Shown in pieces: positions 44,130 to 54,869 of a stretch of DNA of 64,000 nt. Under the pieces are notes generated by a model. The model had not been told where the DNA came from, searched no databases, and saw nothing but the letters and a program-made list of their open reading frames with translations. The DNA is from Pontibacter virosus (lineage in GTDB: Bacteria; Bacteroidota; Bacteroidia; Cytophagales; Hymenobacteraceae). Within the stretch, counting starts at the first letter, position 1; every line of letters begins with the position of its first letter. The DNA lies in the NCBI RefSeq assembly GCF_003096355.1, contig NZ_QEKI01000001.1, positions 615,494-679,493 on the forward strand, given 5' to 3'. Made by a program: the position numbers and the translations under genes.

Positions 44130-44180
44130 TTATACCTTAACCCATAATATGTTCAGACACATTACGCTATTAGAAATAAC

Positions 44181-45620
<1,440 letters not shown>

Positions 45621-45644
45621 CAGCGGCTATACCTTATACCTACA

Positions 45645-45678
45645 AAAGCCGGGCTATACCTTAGCCCGGCTTTCTTTT
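45645..45678 (+). terminator. Terminator after asnS
   Basis: AAAGCCGGGCT (45645-45655) pairs with AGCCCGGCTTT (45663-45673), followed by CTTTTTG. The loop is TATACCTT-like and thus carries the dispersed heptamer. Confidence 0.85.
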
Positions 45679-45728
45679 TGGCCAGAAATTTGCTATCTTA
45701 ACTAGGTAAATCCCTAATAAATAGTCCT

Positions 45729-47264
45729 ATGCGATATATATTTTTAGTCTTGCTCCTGCTCGGTTTCGCGGCCCCCGAGGTGCGTGCGCAGCAGGAGTTT
45801 GCCAGTCTGGAGCTGCCCTTGCGCCGGGCTGAAGACCTGGTGTCGGTAGCGGATGGCGATGGCAATGTTTGCCTTTACTTCTTTCAGGGCGGCAAGCTGC
45901 ACTTTAGCCTGGTGGATGCCAAAGGCCAGACCGTAGCGACACAAGAAATCCCCTACCGTAATAGCCAGCAGCCACAGGTGCTGGGGACCCGCGTAACCGA
46001 TACAGAGTTCGTGTTTTACAGCCGCCATGTAAATGGCAACAAGGAGTTTGTTCGTCCGTTTGCCATGAACAGGTATAGTGGCGCCTTCCGCAGTCTGCCC
46101 GATGTGCCGGTACGCCGCGACAGAAACGAAACGTTTGTCGGGGCTTTTGCAGACGCATCCCATTTTTACATGATCTACACAGACAGAAAGGACAACCTGA
46201 TTCTGCACCGTGAGCTGGATGAAAGCTATTATGAGAAGAAGACGTTTCAGCTGGCGGACTTGCCACGCACCCGCACCCGAAACGAGCGACAGAATGAACT
46301 GATCTTTGTGCACCCTGACCTGGAGCGCACCGTGTTTGCCGGTCAGCACCGCAGCAAGATCTATACCCGCGGCGACAAGCTATACCTGGTGTTCGACGGC
46401 TTTTCGCTGCGTGGCAAGAAAAACGAACTGACTACCGAGATTCTGACGATCGACTGGCCAAGTGGGCAAACCGAATACCGCACCCTGCCGTCGCTGTCTG
46501 TTAAAAACGAGGCAAACTTCAACTCCTTCCTGCATGACAACACCCTGTTCCGGGTTCAGCTCGAAAAGGATGAGTTTACACTGACTGCCTATGACTTCAG
46601 CAGTCTGCAGCCAATCAAGGAATACAGGTATACAGCCGATCAGGACATCGATATCAAAGCCACGCCCGTGCACCAGCGGGGAGCTGGCGCCTTGTTTTCG
46701 TCCGGCAACAGCGTGATCGAGAAGACTTCTAAAGTGATGCGCAGCCTTTCGACCGGCAAACCCGCCATTACGGTTGATGCCTTCAATGACAGCACGTTGC
46801 AGCTTACCATCGGTTCGTACCAGCCGCCAAGCCGCCGCAACCCTAATGGAGACCCGACCAGATTGGTGCGCACACCGGATCGTTATATACAGACCTCCCG
46901 CGGGCTATACCTGATGCCGGGCCGTTGGGTGCCAGCCTATTCGCTGCCGTATAGCTACAGCATGTTCCCGTACAACCGCTACTATTACGACCCGTTTTAC
47001 AGCCGCTCCGGCGAGGCGGTAGGGCCGGGCACCAGCACTTACTTCAGAGCTGTGCTCGATAGCCAAACACTCGACAAGGCGATGGTCGCATCAGACGATA
47101 GCACAGCCGCGACTGTGCAGGACAAGATAGAAGCCTACGAGGAAGAGCTGAAGCAAACGCCTGAGTACAAAACCCTGTACCGCTATGGCAACAACAAGCT
47201 GCACTACGGCTACTTCGACAAGCGCAGCAAAACCTTTAAGATACTGGAGTTCACACAGAACTAA
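45729..47264 (+). CDS. Secreted protein of unknown function
   Basis: 511 aa with a signal peptide (RYIFLVLLLLGFAAPEVRAQ). The body is beta-rich and shows repeated strand pairs such as LYFFQGGKLHFSLVD, EFVFYSRHVNGNKEFV, HFYMIYTDRKDNLIL and KLYLVFDGFS, spaced about 45-50 residues apart, which suggests a beta-propeller. A Pro/Tyr-rich low-complexity stretch near 405-425 (YSLPYSYSMFPYNRYYYDPF) precedes a helical C terminus. No family is recognised. It stands alone between two terminators. Confidence 0.75.
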   Translation: MRYIFLVLLLLGFAAPEVRAQQEFASLELPLRRAEDLVSVADGDGNVCLYFFQGGKLHFSLVDAKGQTVATQEIPYRNSQQPQVLGTRVTDTEFVFYSRHVNGNKEFVRPFAMNRYSGAFRSLPDVPVRRDRNETFVGAFADASHFYMIYTDRKDNLILHRELDESYYEKKTFQLADLPRTRTRNERQNELIFVHPDLERTVFAGQHRSKIYTRGDKLYLVFDGFSLRGKKNELTTEILTIDWPSGQTEYRTLPSLSVKNEANFNSFLHDNTLFRVQLEKDEFTLTAYDFSSLQPIKEYRYTADQDIDIKATPVHQRGAGALFSSGNSVIEKTSKVMRSLSTGKPAITVDAFNDSTLQLTIGSYQPPSRRNPNGDPTRLVRTPDRYIQTSRGLYLMPGRWVPAYSLPYSYSMFPYNRYYYDPFYSRSGEAVGPGTSTYFRAVLDSQTLDKAMVASDDSTAATVQDKIEAYEEELKQTPEYKTLYRYGNNKLHYGYFDKRSKTFKILEFTQN

Positions 47265-47271
47265 ACTCAAT

Positions 47272-47306
47272 AAAAAAAGCTTCGCCGGATTCGACGAAGC
47301 TTTTTT
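47272..47306. terminator. Bidirectional terminator
   Basis: AAAAAAGCTTCG pairs with CGAAGCTTTTTT (ending at 47306) around a ten-base loop. It lies between the convergent secreted protein and DUF4168 genes. Confidence 0.85.
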
Positions 47307-47326
47307 GCTTTACTCAGGATCTTGTT

Positions 47327-47821
47327 TTACAAGCCCATCAGTTTCTGGATTTTGGCCTGCACGGCTGGGTCCTGCTGGTAAGCCAGCATGATCTGTTCGT
47401 AACGTTCCATCGTCATGCCGTCTTTCTGGATAGCCGTCTGCATGTTCTTCTCAATGTCAGGCTGCATTTCCATCATGCGCCCGATCGCTTTGTTAAAAGC
47501 AGCTTTTTCTGCGGCTGTGCCTTCTGCGTCGGCGAGTTTCTGCTGCTGGTGCGCCTGCGCCAGGGCATTAAACTTATCCACGCTCAGTTTTTCCTCTTCC
47601 AGAATCACCAGCATGGCTTTTTCACTTTCCTGCTGCAGCTCCATCAGGCGCGTGCTAGCATCTACAAAAAGTTTGATATCCTGATCAGAAATAGTTTGCG
47701 CTTGCTGCTGCGGGGCTTTCTGGGGAGTGGCCTGCTGCGCTGTAGCACTTCCGTTGATTGATACTAAACCTACAACAAGTCCTGCCACAGCAGTGACCTT
47801 CAGTTTATGGAGAATGTTCAT
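47327..47821 (-). CDS. DUF4168-like secreted small protein
   Basis: 164 aa from the ATG at 47821 (NILHKLKVTAVAGLVVGLVSINGSATAQ, signal peptide). A Gln/Pro-rich linker precedes two DUF4168-like helical stretches: FVDASTRLMELQQESEKAMLVILEEEKLSVDKFN and IGRMMEMQPDIEKNMQTAIQKDGMTMERYEQIM, ending in PAVQAKIQKLMGL. Periplasmic; role unknown. The upstream ATG at 47884 gives a poorer N terminus. Confidence 0.75.
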   Translation of the reverse strand: MNILHKLKVTAVAGLVVGLVSINGSATAQQATPQKAPQQQAQTISDQDIKLFVDASTRLMELQQESEKAMLVILEEEKLSVDKFNALAQAHQQQKLADAEGTAAEKAAFNKAIGRMMEMQPDIEKNMQTAIQKDGMTMERYEQIMLAYQQDPAVQAKIQKLMGL

Positions 47822-48083
47822 AAGACTCGGGGTTAAAGATTTTGAAATGATTGATAAAGAAAGGCAGGTTGACTTAATTACCATTTAAACTATACATTAT
47901 TTGAGAAAAATAGTTTTCAACTACCTGCTTCCGGATGCCCCTGGTCCCAAAAACCCTGCCACAAACTCCTTCCGACTATTTATATAACATGGGGTACCCT
48001 TACTCAGGCTTCAACCAAGATTTATATACAGGCAGCAGTTTTATATAGATATATTCTACTATATTTATTGCTCGATCCTTTTT

Positions 48084-49349
48084 ATGAAAAACCTATACAA
48101 ACTTATCTCGCTGTGCGTTGTGGCATTGCTTTCAATACCAGCGGCAGCACAAAGCGATTATAAACCGGGCTATGTCGTAATGCCCCAGGGTGACACACTG
48201 CAGGGGCAGGTGAGCTACCGCACCGATGCACTTGGCAAAACGATCGGCTTCAAAAAAACTAGCCAGTCAGCAACTACATCTTACACGGCTAATGATATAG
48301 CAGGTTACGGCTTCCCGGGCGACAGGAACTTCCGCACCCGCACACTCGACCATGCCGATACCCTGGCTGCTGAGTATGTGTTCATGCAGGAACTTGTTCG
48401 GGGCACCATGAGCCTTTATTTGTATAGGGGCACATTCTTCGTCGAGAAGAACGACAACTCAAGCAAACTGCACAAGCTCTATATCACAAAGGAAACCTAC
48501 GTCAACAACTACGGTGTGACAGCCCAAAGAGACATAAACCACCACGTGCGTGTTCTGAACACCCTGATGCTCGATTGCTTTGCAATGCTCAGCAAAATAG
48601 AGCGCGTAAAGCTCGCTGAAAAGAACCTGGTGGACCTGGTAAAAGAGTATAACAGTTGCGCTGGTGGGGCAGAAGAGCAGACCACCTTTAAGGAGTCAAA
48701 AAAGTGGTTTGCCATCAAACCGGGTTTTGTGGGAGCTATCAGTCATACCTCACTTAACTTCTCGGCCTCTGATGAGACGTACCTGCACCTCGAGCATGCT
48801 GAGTTCAATACAAACACCTACCCTACTTTTGGCATTGCCTTGTTGCTCAACTCGCCCCGCATCAACGAGCTTGCATCCTTGCTAGTAGAGGGACGCTACT
48901 TCACCAACAGTTACCAGGCAGACCCCAGCTATGTGTGGTTTGATTCGTACTACGATAACCAGATCGAAATTGAGCTTTCTGCCATAAAACTCACCACGGC
49001 GCTGCGTTACGATTTTGCTGGCAAAACCCTGCAACCCTTCGTGAACGCCGGTGGTTTTGTCAACCTCTTCAATCAGCGTGATTACAAGCATACCCAGTAT
49101 GTGCGAAGAACACAAAGCAGCACACCTACGGAAAGGAACCGCGATAATGCAGAGTTTATCAGCAAGGTGCAGCAAGGACTGATGCTGGGCGCCGGCTCAT
49201 ACCTGCACATAAACAAACACCGCCTGTCGCTGGAGGCCCGCTACGAGTTTGGCCTGGACCTGCATGAGCACAACGCTGTCAACAAGATCAACAATTCGCT
49301 GGATTCTGACACCAGAACGGTCTCGCTATTGCTTGGGTTCTACTTCTAG
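48084..49349 (+). CDS. Uncharacterised envelope family (GDTLQGQV type), copy 1
   Basis: 421 aa. Signal peptide ends near IPAAAQ. The N-terminal ~200 residues begin GYVVMPQGDTLQGQVSYR, then contain a short FVEKNDNSSKLHKLYI and a helical segment with Cys165 (LMLDC) and Cys192 (YNSC). The C-terminal half is a beta-barrel-like region (FAIKPGFVGAIS, LVEGRYFTNSYQ, LTTALRYDFAGKTLQPFVNAGG, SLEARYEFGLDL) ending LLLGFYF. It shares this architecture with the next gene and the gene at 62649-63728. Probably an outer-membrane protein with a periplasmic module. No described family is recognised. Confidence 0.75.
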   Translation: MKNLYKLISLCVVALLSIPAAAQSDYKPGYVVMPQGDTLQGQVSYRTDALGKTIGFKKTSQSATTSYTANDIAGYGFPGDRNFRTRTLDHADTLAAEYVFMQELVRGTMSLYLYRGTFFVEKNDNSSKLHKLYITKETYVNNYGVTAQRDINHHVRVLNTLMLDCFAMLSKIERVKLAEKNLVDLVKEYNSCAGGAEEQTTFKESKKWFAIKPGFVGAISHTSLNFSASDETYLHLEHAEFNTNTYPTFGIALLLNSPRINELASLLVEGRYFTNSYQADPSYVWFDSYYDNQIEIELSAIKLTTALRYDFAGKTLQPFVNAGGFVNLFNQRDYKHTQYVRRTQSSTPTERNRDNAEFISKVQQGLMLGAGSYLHINKHRLSLEARYEFGLDLHEHNAVNKINNSLDSDTRTVSLLLGFYF

Positions 49350-49447
49350 GCAGCCATTCTTCATACTACTCTATACCTTCCGGATCAGGGCCGAAGCTAT
49401 GATCAACTCCGCCCCTACTTATCATCACTACTTCTACCCAATCTTTT

Positions 49448-50719
49448 ATGAAACACTTTTTACTCGTTAGCCTGGCGCTGGCAGCCCTTCTTACTCCCTT
49501 TGATGGCGCCGCCCAGACGTTCCGCCCTGGCTTTATAGTGCAGGCCGCCGGCGACACAACCAAGGGCCTGGTGCGATACCGTGAAGGCAAGCAGAACTAC
49601 AAAAGCTGCCACTTTAAAACAGCCGATCATGCCGAGGCGACAGAGTATTTTCCTGCCGATATCCAGGCTTATGGTATTGTGGGTGAAGCTCCTTTTATGA
49701 GTAAAGAAGTGCCTGGTATTGAGGGAGCACCAAGCCGCATGTTTATAGAAGTACTGGAGCAAGGAAAACTCATGCTTTATACCCAAGACAATCTGCTATA
49801 CCTGGAGAAGGAGAACAGCGGATTGAAGCATTTATACCTGCAGACCGATGACCAGGATATAACAATGCACATCGGCGAAAGAAAGGTTGTGAACACTTCT
49901 ACCCAGCACCTGATCCTGATCAATTCGCTCACGCTGGACTGCCCAGTACCGGATAAGTTGATGCTGAAAGTACGGCAGCGCCTGCATGTACCCAATGTGA
50001 CAGCCATTGTCAGAAGCTATAACAACTGCGCAGCCCCCACCAGCACTATCTCCTACAAAGAAAACCAATCATGGCTCAAAACAGAGTTGGGCGTATTTGC
50101 GGGAGGCTACTCAACAGCGCTTCAATTCAATCACAACACCACGATTCACTGGTTTAAAGGGGCGAAGATGCCTTCTTCAAGCAACTTTGTGTTCGGGGCT
50201 GTATTCAATTTTACCTCTCCGAAGAAAAGTGAACGCCTATCTGTGCAGATTGAACCTATGTATAGCAAGGAACATCACGCTGGCACCTTTGAATATCCAA
50301 GAGAGTCTTATGTAATCCATGGAGACTATACCATAGATTTAGAACGTCTGTCATTGCCTATCATGCTTCGCTACACGATCACCACAAATGGCAGGTTCAG
50401 TCCTTATGTTGGTGCAGGTATAACGAATGATTATATCCTGAGTGGTGATGCGGGGGGATCTCAAAAAACCGTATACCATAACGGTCTGACACAGGAGAGT
50501 GCTGTTAAGAGGACAGAAATCGGCACCACGTTTTCACATGCATTCACAAGTGCGCTGGGCGTTAAGGCGCGGATAAATGACAGGCATTCTGCTTTACTGC
50601 AGTTTAGGTATGAGTATGGGCGTTACCTGGCTTCAGACCTCAGCAATTCAGATTCCAGAGCTTTCCTGAATGAGAACCATCAGGGCTTTTACCTGACCGC
50701 CGCTTATCTGTTTAAATAA
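49448..50719 (+). CDS. Uncharacterised envelope family (GDTLQGQV type), copy 2
   Basis: 423 aa. Signal peptide (FLLVSLALAALLTPFDGAAQ). The mature start FRPGFIVQAAGDTTKGLVRYR parallels copy 1. It keeps two cysteines (Cys165 in LTLDC and Cys194 in YNNC) at nearly the same positions. The C-terminal part has barrel-like strands (FVFGAVFNFTSPKK, SVQIEPMYSKEHH, LPIMLRYTITTNGRFSPYVGAGI, LLQFRYEYGRYL) and ends YLFK. A tandem duplicate of the preceding gene with ~100 bases between; sequence divergence is high, so the duplication is old. Confidence 0.75.
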   Translation: MKHFLLVSLALAALLTPFDGAAQTFRPGFIVQAAGDTTKGLVRYREGKQNYKSCHFKTADHAEATEYFPADIQAYGIVGEAPFMSKEVPGIEGAPSRMFIEVLEQGKLMLYTQDNLLYLEKENSGLKHLYLQTDDQDITMHIGERKVVNTSTQHLILINSLTLDCPVPDKLMLKVRQRLHVPNVTAIVRSYNNCAAPTSTISYKENQSWLKTELGVFAGGYSTALQFNHNTTIHWFKGAKMPSSSNFVFGAVFNFTSPKKSERLSVQIEPMYSKEHHAGTFEYPRESYVIHGDYTIDLERLSLPIMLRYTITTNGRFSPYVGAGITNDYILSGDAGGSQKTVYHNGLTQESAVKRTEIGTTFSHAFTSALGVKARINDRHSALLQFRYEYGRYLASDLSNSDSRAFLNENHQGFYLTAAYLFK

Positions 50720-50867
50720 GTCACACCAGCTATACCTCTCCTGCCATTGTTGGTTGGGTTTTGATTATATCACCCCGAATGCCTGTGCACCTTTGAGTCG
50801 AAGTTTAACGACTATGATAAAGGGTTGCATGGGCACTCTGGTTTTAAGCTGGCCAGTTGTGTAGACT

Positions 50868-52253
50868 TTACACCTCTTGCGCCTGGTAGCCTTTTAGTTT
50901 TTCCTTCTCTACCAGCTGCTTCTCCAGCAGTTTTTGCACCTCGGGTTTGTCGTAATCTTCCACGGTTTTGATGTGCTTCATCACCTTTTTCATGATGCCG
51001 TCCTGCAGGCGTCCGGTCTCTAAGGCGTAGGAATAAGGCAGGTCTGTAAAGGTGACCATGGAGTAGAGCGGGATCCACTTGTCGGGGTATTGTTGGTTGA
51101 TCTTGCCTTCGATCTTTTTGCGGAGCAGGAAGCGCGGGTCGGCCACTTTGTCGCGCATCTCGATGAAGTTTAGCACGGCCAGGTCAGCGATGGCGTCGGC
51201 GTCGGGTTTGCGTATGCGCTCAAATTTCTTGAACAGGCCTTCCCAATCTCCGTTGAAGTTTTCCAGCATCTGGTCCAGCACTGTAATATCCTCGAAGCCG
51301 GCGTTCATCCCCTGTCCGTAGAACGGCACCACCGCATGGCTGGCGTCACCTATCAGCAAGGCCTTGTCTTCAAATGACCACGGGAAGCACTTCACCGTCA
51401 CCAACGAACCGATGGGGTTAGAGAAATAGTCCTCGGCCAGGTCAGGCATCAAAGGCACGGCATCCGGGAACGTTTGCAGGAAGAAGTTGAGCAGGTCGTC
51501 GTCGGTTTTGATGCTCTCGAAAGAAAGCGCGCCCTCGTAAGGAAAAAACAAGGTACAGGTAAAGCTGCCGTCGATGTTGGGCAGGGCGATCATCATGTAG
51601 TTGCCGCGCGGCCAGATGTGCAGGGCGCTCTTCTCCAGTGCCCAACCGCCTTCTGCCGTAGCAGGTATAGCAAGTTCTTTGTAGCCGTACTCGAGGTAGC
51701 TTTGGGAATAGTTGTAGCGCTCGGTCTTCTGCATGGCATTACGCACCATCGAGAAAGCCCCGTCAGCCCCGAACAGCAGTTCGGTGTGTAGCTCTTCCAA
51801 ATCGCCTGTTTCGTGGTTGCGCAGCGTGGCTTTGCTCCGGTGCAGGTCCAGGTCTAGGAGTTGGCGGTTGAAGTGGTAGGTGATATTCGGGTTCGGCTCC
51901 GACAAATCCATCAGAGCAGCGTTCAATCCCGCACGCGATACCGAGTAGATGGACTGCCCCTCTTTGCCGTAGGGTTGAAACGTGAGGTTGCCTTGCTCAT
52001 CGTGCATCATACGGCCGTGCATGGGTATAGCCACTTTGCGCACGGCTTCTTCTATACCTATGCCTCTCAGCGCCTTGAAACCGCGGTCGCTCAGGGCGAG
52101 GTTGATCGAACGGCCACCATCGAGCAGGGTCTTGCGCATGTCGGGTCGGCGCTCGTAGATGTCCACTTTGTGGCCACGCTTGGCCAGGTATAGCGACAAC
52201 AGCGAACCAACCAGTCCGGCTCCCATGATGGTGATGTTCTTTCTCTCGGCCAT
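50868..52253 (-). CDS. kmo: Kynurenine 3-monooxygenase
   Basis: 461 aa from the ATG at 52253 (MAERKNITIMGAGLVGSLL), which places the FAD-binding GxGxxG loop near the N terminus as in the family. It hydroxylates L-kynurenine with NADPH and O2. Further matches: RRPDMRKTLLDGGRSINLALSDRG, MHGRMMHDEQG, LLFGADGAFSMVRNAM, and the FAD motif LIGDASHAVVPFYGQGMNAGFED. The C-terminal helices are partly hydrophobic, as in membrane-associated KMOs. A kynureninase gene lies 9 kb away on the same strand, supporting 3-hydroxykynurenine breakdown. Confidence 0.93.
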   Translation of the reverse strand: MAERKNITIMGAGLVGSLLSLYLAKRGHKVDIYERRPDMRKTLLDGGRSINLALSDRGFKALRGIGIEEAVRKVAIPMHGRMMHDEQGNLTFQPYGKEGQSIYSVSRAGLNAALMDLSEPNPNITYHFNRQLLDLDLHRSKATLRNHETGDLEELHTELLFGADGAFSMVRNAMQKTERYNYSQSYLEYGYKELAIPATAEGGWALEKSALHIWPRGNYMMIALPNIDGSFTCTLFFPYEGALSFESIKTDDDLLNFFLQTFPDAVPLMPDLAEDYFSNPIGSLVTVKCFPWSFEDKALLIGDASHAVVPFYGQGMNAGFEDITVLDQMLENFNGDWEGLFKKFERIRKPDADAIADLAVLNFIEMRDKVADPRFLLRKKIEGKINQQYPDKWIPLYSMVTFTDLPYSYALETGRLQDGIMKKVMKHIKTVEDYDKPEVQKLLEKQLVEKEKLKGYQAQEV

Positions 52254-52330
52254 AATGCAAGGGTATAGAATTCCTGTTCGTAAAGAAACGTTTTCCAATC
52301 GGGAAAGGCAATACTCGGCGGCAATATACC

Positions 52331-52924
52331 TCAGCCCATAATAGTACGGAAAGTCAGGTTGATACGGGGTGCGATAGGGCGGCTTGTTTTGGGCAACTGA
52401 TGGTGCCAGTGTTGCTGCGTGGTGCCCTGCATCAACAGCAGACTGCCATGCTGCAAGGTGAGTTTGACTGTGGGCAAATCTTTGCGTTTGCGGTGCCGGA
52501 AGGCGAAGCCACGCTCTCCGCCAAAACTGACAGAGGCTATACCTGGCCCGAGCGATTTCTCGTCGTCGGCGTGCCAGCCCATGCTGTCCTGCCCGTGGCG
52601 GTAGTAGTTGAGGAGCACACTGTTATACCTGTCGCCCGACGCAGCCTCTATCCGCTTCTTCAATTCCAACAGTATGGGCAGCCAGGGCTGGGGCGCGTTG
52701 TACAGGCCGGAGTAGGTATAGCCTTTGTCGCCGTACCAGGCCGTGAGCCGGGGCAGCGGCAGCTGTTTGCCGAACATTTTGATCTCCTCCTGTTGCCAGG
52801 CTACCTCCTCGGTCAGCTGCTGCAGGTATAGGTTGCTTTCATCTTTGCTGAAAAAGTTTGGAGCATAGTATACCTCCGCCTCTGGCATATCGAGCTGTAT
52901 GAAGCCCTGCTTGTCAGTTTTCAT
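52331..52924 (-). CDS. alkB: AlkB-family 2-oxoglutarate/Fe(II) dioxygenase
   Basis: 197 aa. It should demethylate alkylated DNA or RNA bases. PRLTAWYGDKGYTYSG and NSVLLNYYRHGQDSMGWHADDE give the family's substrate loop and the HxD iron ligands. The distal His is in QQHWHHQLPK and the 2-oxoglutarate arginines in PRINLTFR. The closest type is the eukaryotic-like AlkBH2/3 group rather than E. coli AlkB. Its start overlaps the end of the CPA2 exchanger gene by 11 bases, so it is co-transcribed. Confidence 0.88.
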   Translation of the reverse strand: MKTDKQGFIQLDMPEAEVYYAPNFFSKDESNLYLQQLTEEVAWQQEEIKMFGKQLPLPRLTAWYGDKGYTYSGLYNAPQPWLPILLELKKRIEAASGDRYNSVLLNYYRHGQDSMGWHADDEKSLGPGIASVSFGGERGFAFRHRKRKDLPTVKLTLQHGSLLLMQGTTQQHWHHQLPKTSRPIAPRINLTFRTIMG

Positions 52925-54626
52925 CCTGTTGTTCTATACCTTCCCCCTTCACGTTGCTGTCCAACTGCACCACTTCTTCGCCTTTATGCAAATATTCGCT
53001 GAACATGTCAGCTACATGATGTGCAGAATCTTTATAAGGCTCCAGAATAAAGGGAGCACCGGCCTCTTGCAGTGCCGCTACAGCCCTATCGCTGGTGGCA
53101 GTTACGGCTATCTGGCCATAAAATTCCTGATGCCACAGCAGCCTTATCAAAGCGATGTTCACATTTACTTCCGAAATGGTGCTGATCACATTCGAGACCT
53201 TTTTGATAGGCAACACCTCTGACAAATCCGGATCTTCGGCATCGCAGTACATGGCTTTCAGCCCCCGCTCTTTCCAGTCATTGACAATAACCGGATTGAT
53301 ATCGACACCGATATAGGTTAGTCCTTTCTCGTCAAGGGCATCTGCAATGCGCTGCCCATAACGACCGAGGCCGAAAATAAGCACATCTATTTTTTCTTCA
53401 TCTGCGTCCAGTTCCTCAGACTGTGTGGGTTTCTTCTTTTCAAATACACCCAGCATTGGCGAAAGCATACTGTACAACTGGTCCGAGAACATGATCATGT
53501 AAGTGGAGAGCGTGATTGTAATCAGACCTACTAGCGTCACTAGTCCCAGGGTTCCTTCGTCGATGTGCCCCACGCCCATACCCATGTTAATGAGGATCAG
53601 GGAGAACTCGCTGATCTGCGCCACTGTAAGTCCTGCCTTAAAAGAAGTGCGCTTGTGGTAGCCCATGATGCCCATGATGATAAGTACAATGATGGGGTTG
53701 CCAATCAGCACGAACAGGGAGAAGATAATTGACGACATAATCTGCCCTCCCATCAGGCTCAGGTTTAACTGAGAGCCGAGGTTTAGGAAGAAGAACAGCA
53801 GCAGAAAGTCGCGAATGCTGGTCAGACGCCCGCTGATGACCTCGCGGTACTGGGTAGAGGCCAGCGATATACCTGCCAGAAAGGCGCCTACCTCCTTGCT
53901 GAAGCCCAGGAAATCGCCTAAAGCGGCCAGTAGTATGGCCCAGCCTATCGCGAAAAGCACCAGCAGTTCCTGCGAGTCGGCCAGCTGCCTGGTGAGCCTG
54001 GGTATAACGTACTTCGTAAGCACAGCCACAACCGCAAACATACCTATACCTTTGCCGAACACATATATTAAGTCCATCCCCACCGATCGCTCCGACTCCG
54101 CGCCGAGCGCCGACAGCACAACCATCACAACAACAACCACAATGTCCTGCACGATCAGGAAGCCAAGCGCGATCTGCCCGTGCAGCATATCGATCTCCTT
54201 CTTGTCAGAAAGCAGCTTTACGATGATGATGGTACTTGAGAAAGTAAGTGCCACCGCCACGTAGAGCGACTCCAGCCAGTCGAACCCCAGGGCCATGGCA
54301 ATCCCAAAGCCAAAGAACGATGTGAATATGACCTGCCCGAGACCGGTCATCAAGGCTACTTTACCTGTTGACTTGATCAGGTTCACGTCCAGCTTGAGCC
54401 CCACCACGAACAATAGAATAGCGATGCCCATCTCGGCCAGCAGATCTACCTCGTGCTCAGAATTCAGGATATTGAGCACCGACGGCCCTACGATAATGCC
54501 TACCGCGATGAAAGACACGATAAGCGGCTGCCGCAGCACGCGGCCAATGGCACCGGCTACGGTAGCCAGGAAAATGATGAGGGCGAATTCGTAAAATTGT
54601 TCACTAATCAGTTCGCCAAGGTTCAT
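52914..54626 (-). CDS. CPA2-family cation:proton antiporter with RCK domain
   Basis: 570 aa. About 12-13 membrane spans occupy residues ~12-400 (FALIIFLATVAGAIGRVL, VALTFSSTIIIVKLLSDKKE, GFLIVQDIVVVVVMVVLSAL), with the conserved GFLIVQD region of KefB/RosB-type exchangers. A cytosolic TrkA-N/RCK nucleotide-binding domain follows (VLIFGLGRYGQRIADAL, GVDINPVIV), ending in a hydrophilic tail. It probably exports K+ or Na+ in exchange for protons, gated by ligands. It lies first in an operon with alkB. Confidence 0.9.
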   Translation of the reverse strand: MNLGELISEQFYEFALIIFLATVAGAIGRVLRQPLIVSFIAVGIIVGPSVLNILNSEHEVDLLAEMGIAILLFVVGLKLDVNLIKSTGKVALMTGLGQVIFTSFFGFGIAMALGFDWLESLYVAVALTFSSTIIIVKLLSDKKEIDMLHGQIALGFLIVQDIVVVVVMVVLSALGAESERSVGMDLIYVFGKGIGMFAVVAVLTKYVIPRLTRQLADSQELLVLFAIGWAILLAALGDFLGFSKEVGAFLAGISLASTQYREVISGRLTSIRDFLLLFFFLNLGSQLNLSLMGGQIMSSIIFSLFVLIGNPIIVLIIMGIMGYHKRTSFKAGLTVAQISEFSLILINMGMGVGHIDEGTLGLVTLVGLITITLSTYMIMFSDQLYSMLSPMLGVFEKKKPTQSEELDADEEKIDVLIFGLGRYGQRIADALDEKGLTYIGVDINPVIVNDWKERGLKAMYCDAEDPDLSEVLPIKKVSNVISTISEVNVNIALIRLLWHQEFYGQIAVTATSDRAVAALQEAGAPFILEPYKDSAHHVADMFSEYLHKGEEVVQLDSNVKGEGIEQQDEN

Positions 54627-54666
54627 ATAGGTGGGTTAAATTCAGGATTGCACATATGTTGCGCCC

Positions 54667-54674
54667 CAAATATA
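54667..54674 (-). promoter_or_regulatory. Candidate -7 promoter box for the CPA2-alkB operon
   Basis: The minus strand reads TATATTTG, an exact TAnnTTTG, 40 bases before the ATG. No -33 TTG at standard spacing. Confidence 0.45.
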
Positions 54675-54811
54675 GTACATCAGTTTACCTGTCAGGGTTG
54701 TTGACGAAAATACCTGAAGGGGCCTCACCAGCCTCTTTTAGCCGAGGTATGCAGACAGGCTGCTGGGGTAATGGATCTTAATTTCATAAAAAATGCGTGC
54801 TTTGTCAAGGG

Positions 54812-54841
54812 GAATCGGTTGCCATTCTGGGTGTATCTTTG
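54812..54841 (+). promoter_or_regulatory. Promoter of the AGCS symporter gene
   Basis: TTTG (54811-54814) is followed after 19 bases by TATCTTTG (54834-54841), a complete Bacteroidota -33/-7 promoter. Transcription would begin near 54848. This lies after the ATG at 54771, ruling out that start and favouring TTG at 54870. Confidence 0.75.
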
Positions 54842-54869
54842 TAGCTTTCTACTTAAGCACACACTTGTA

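Noticed and set aside
43953..44147. 64-codon ORF upstream of asnS
   Set aside because: Gly/Arg-rich, ends in the leader hairpin and has no domain; treated as leader DNA.
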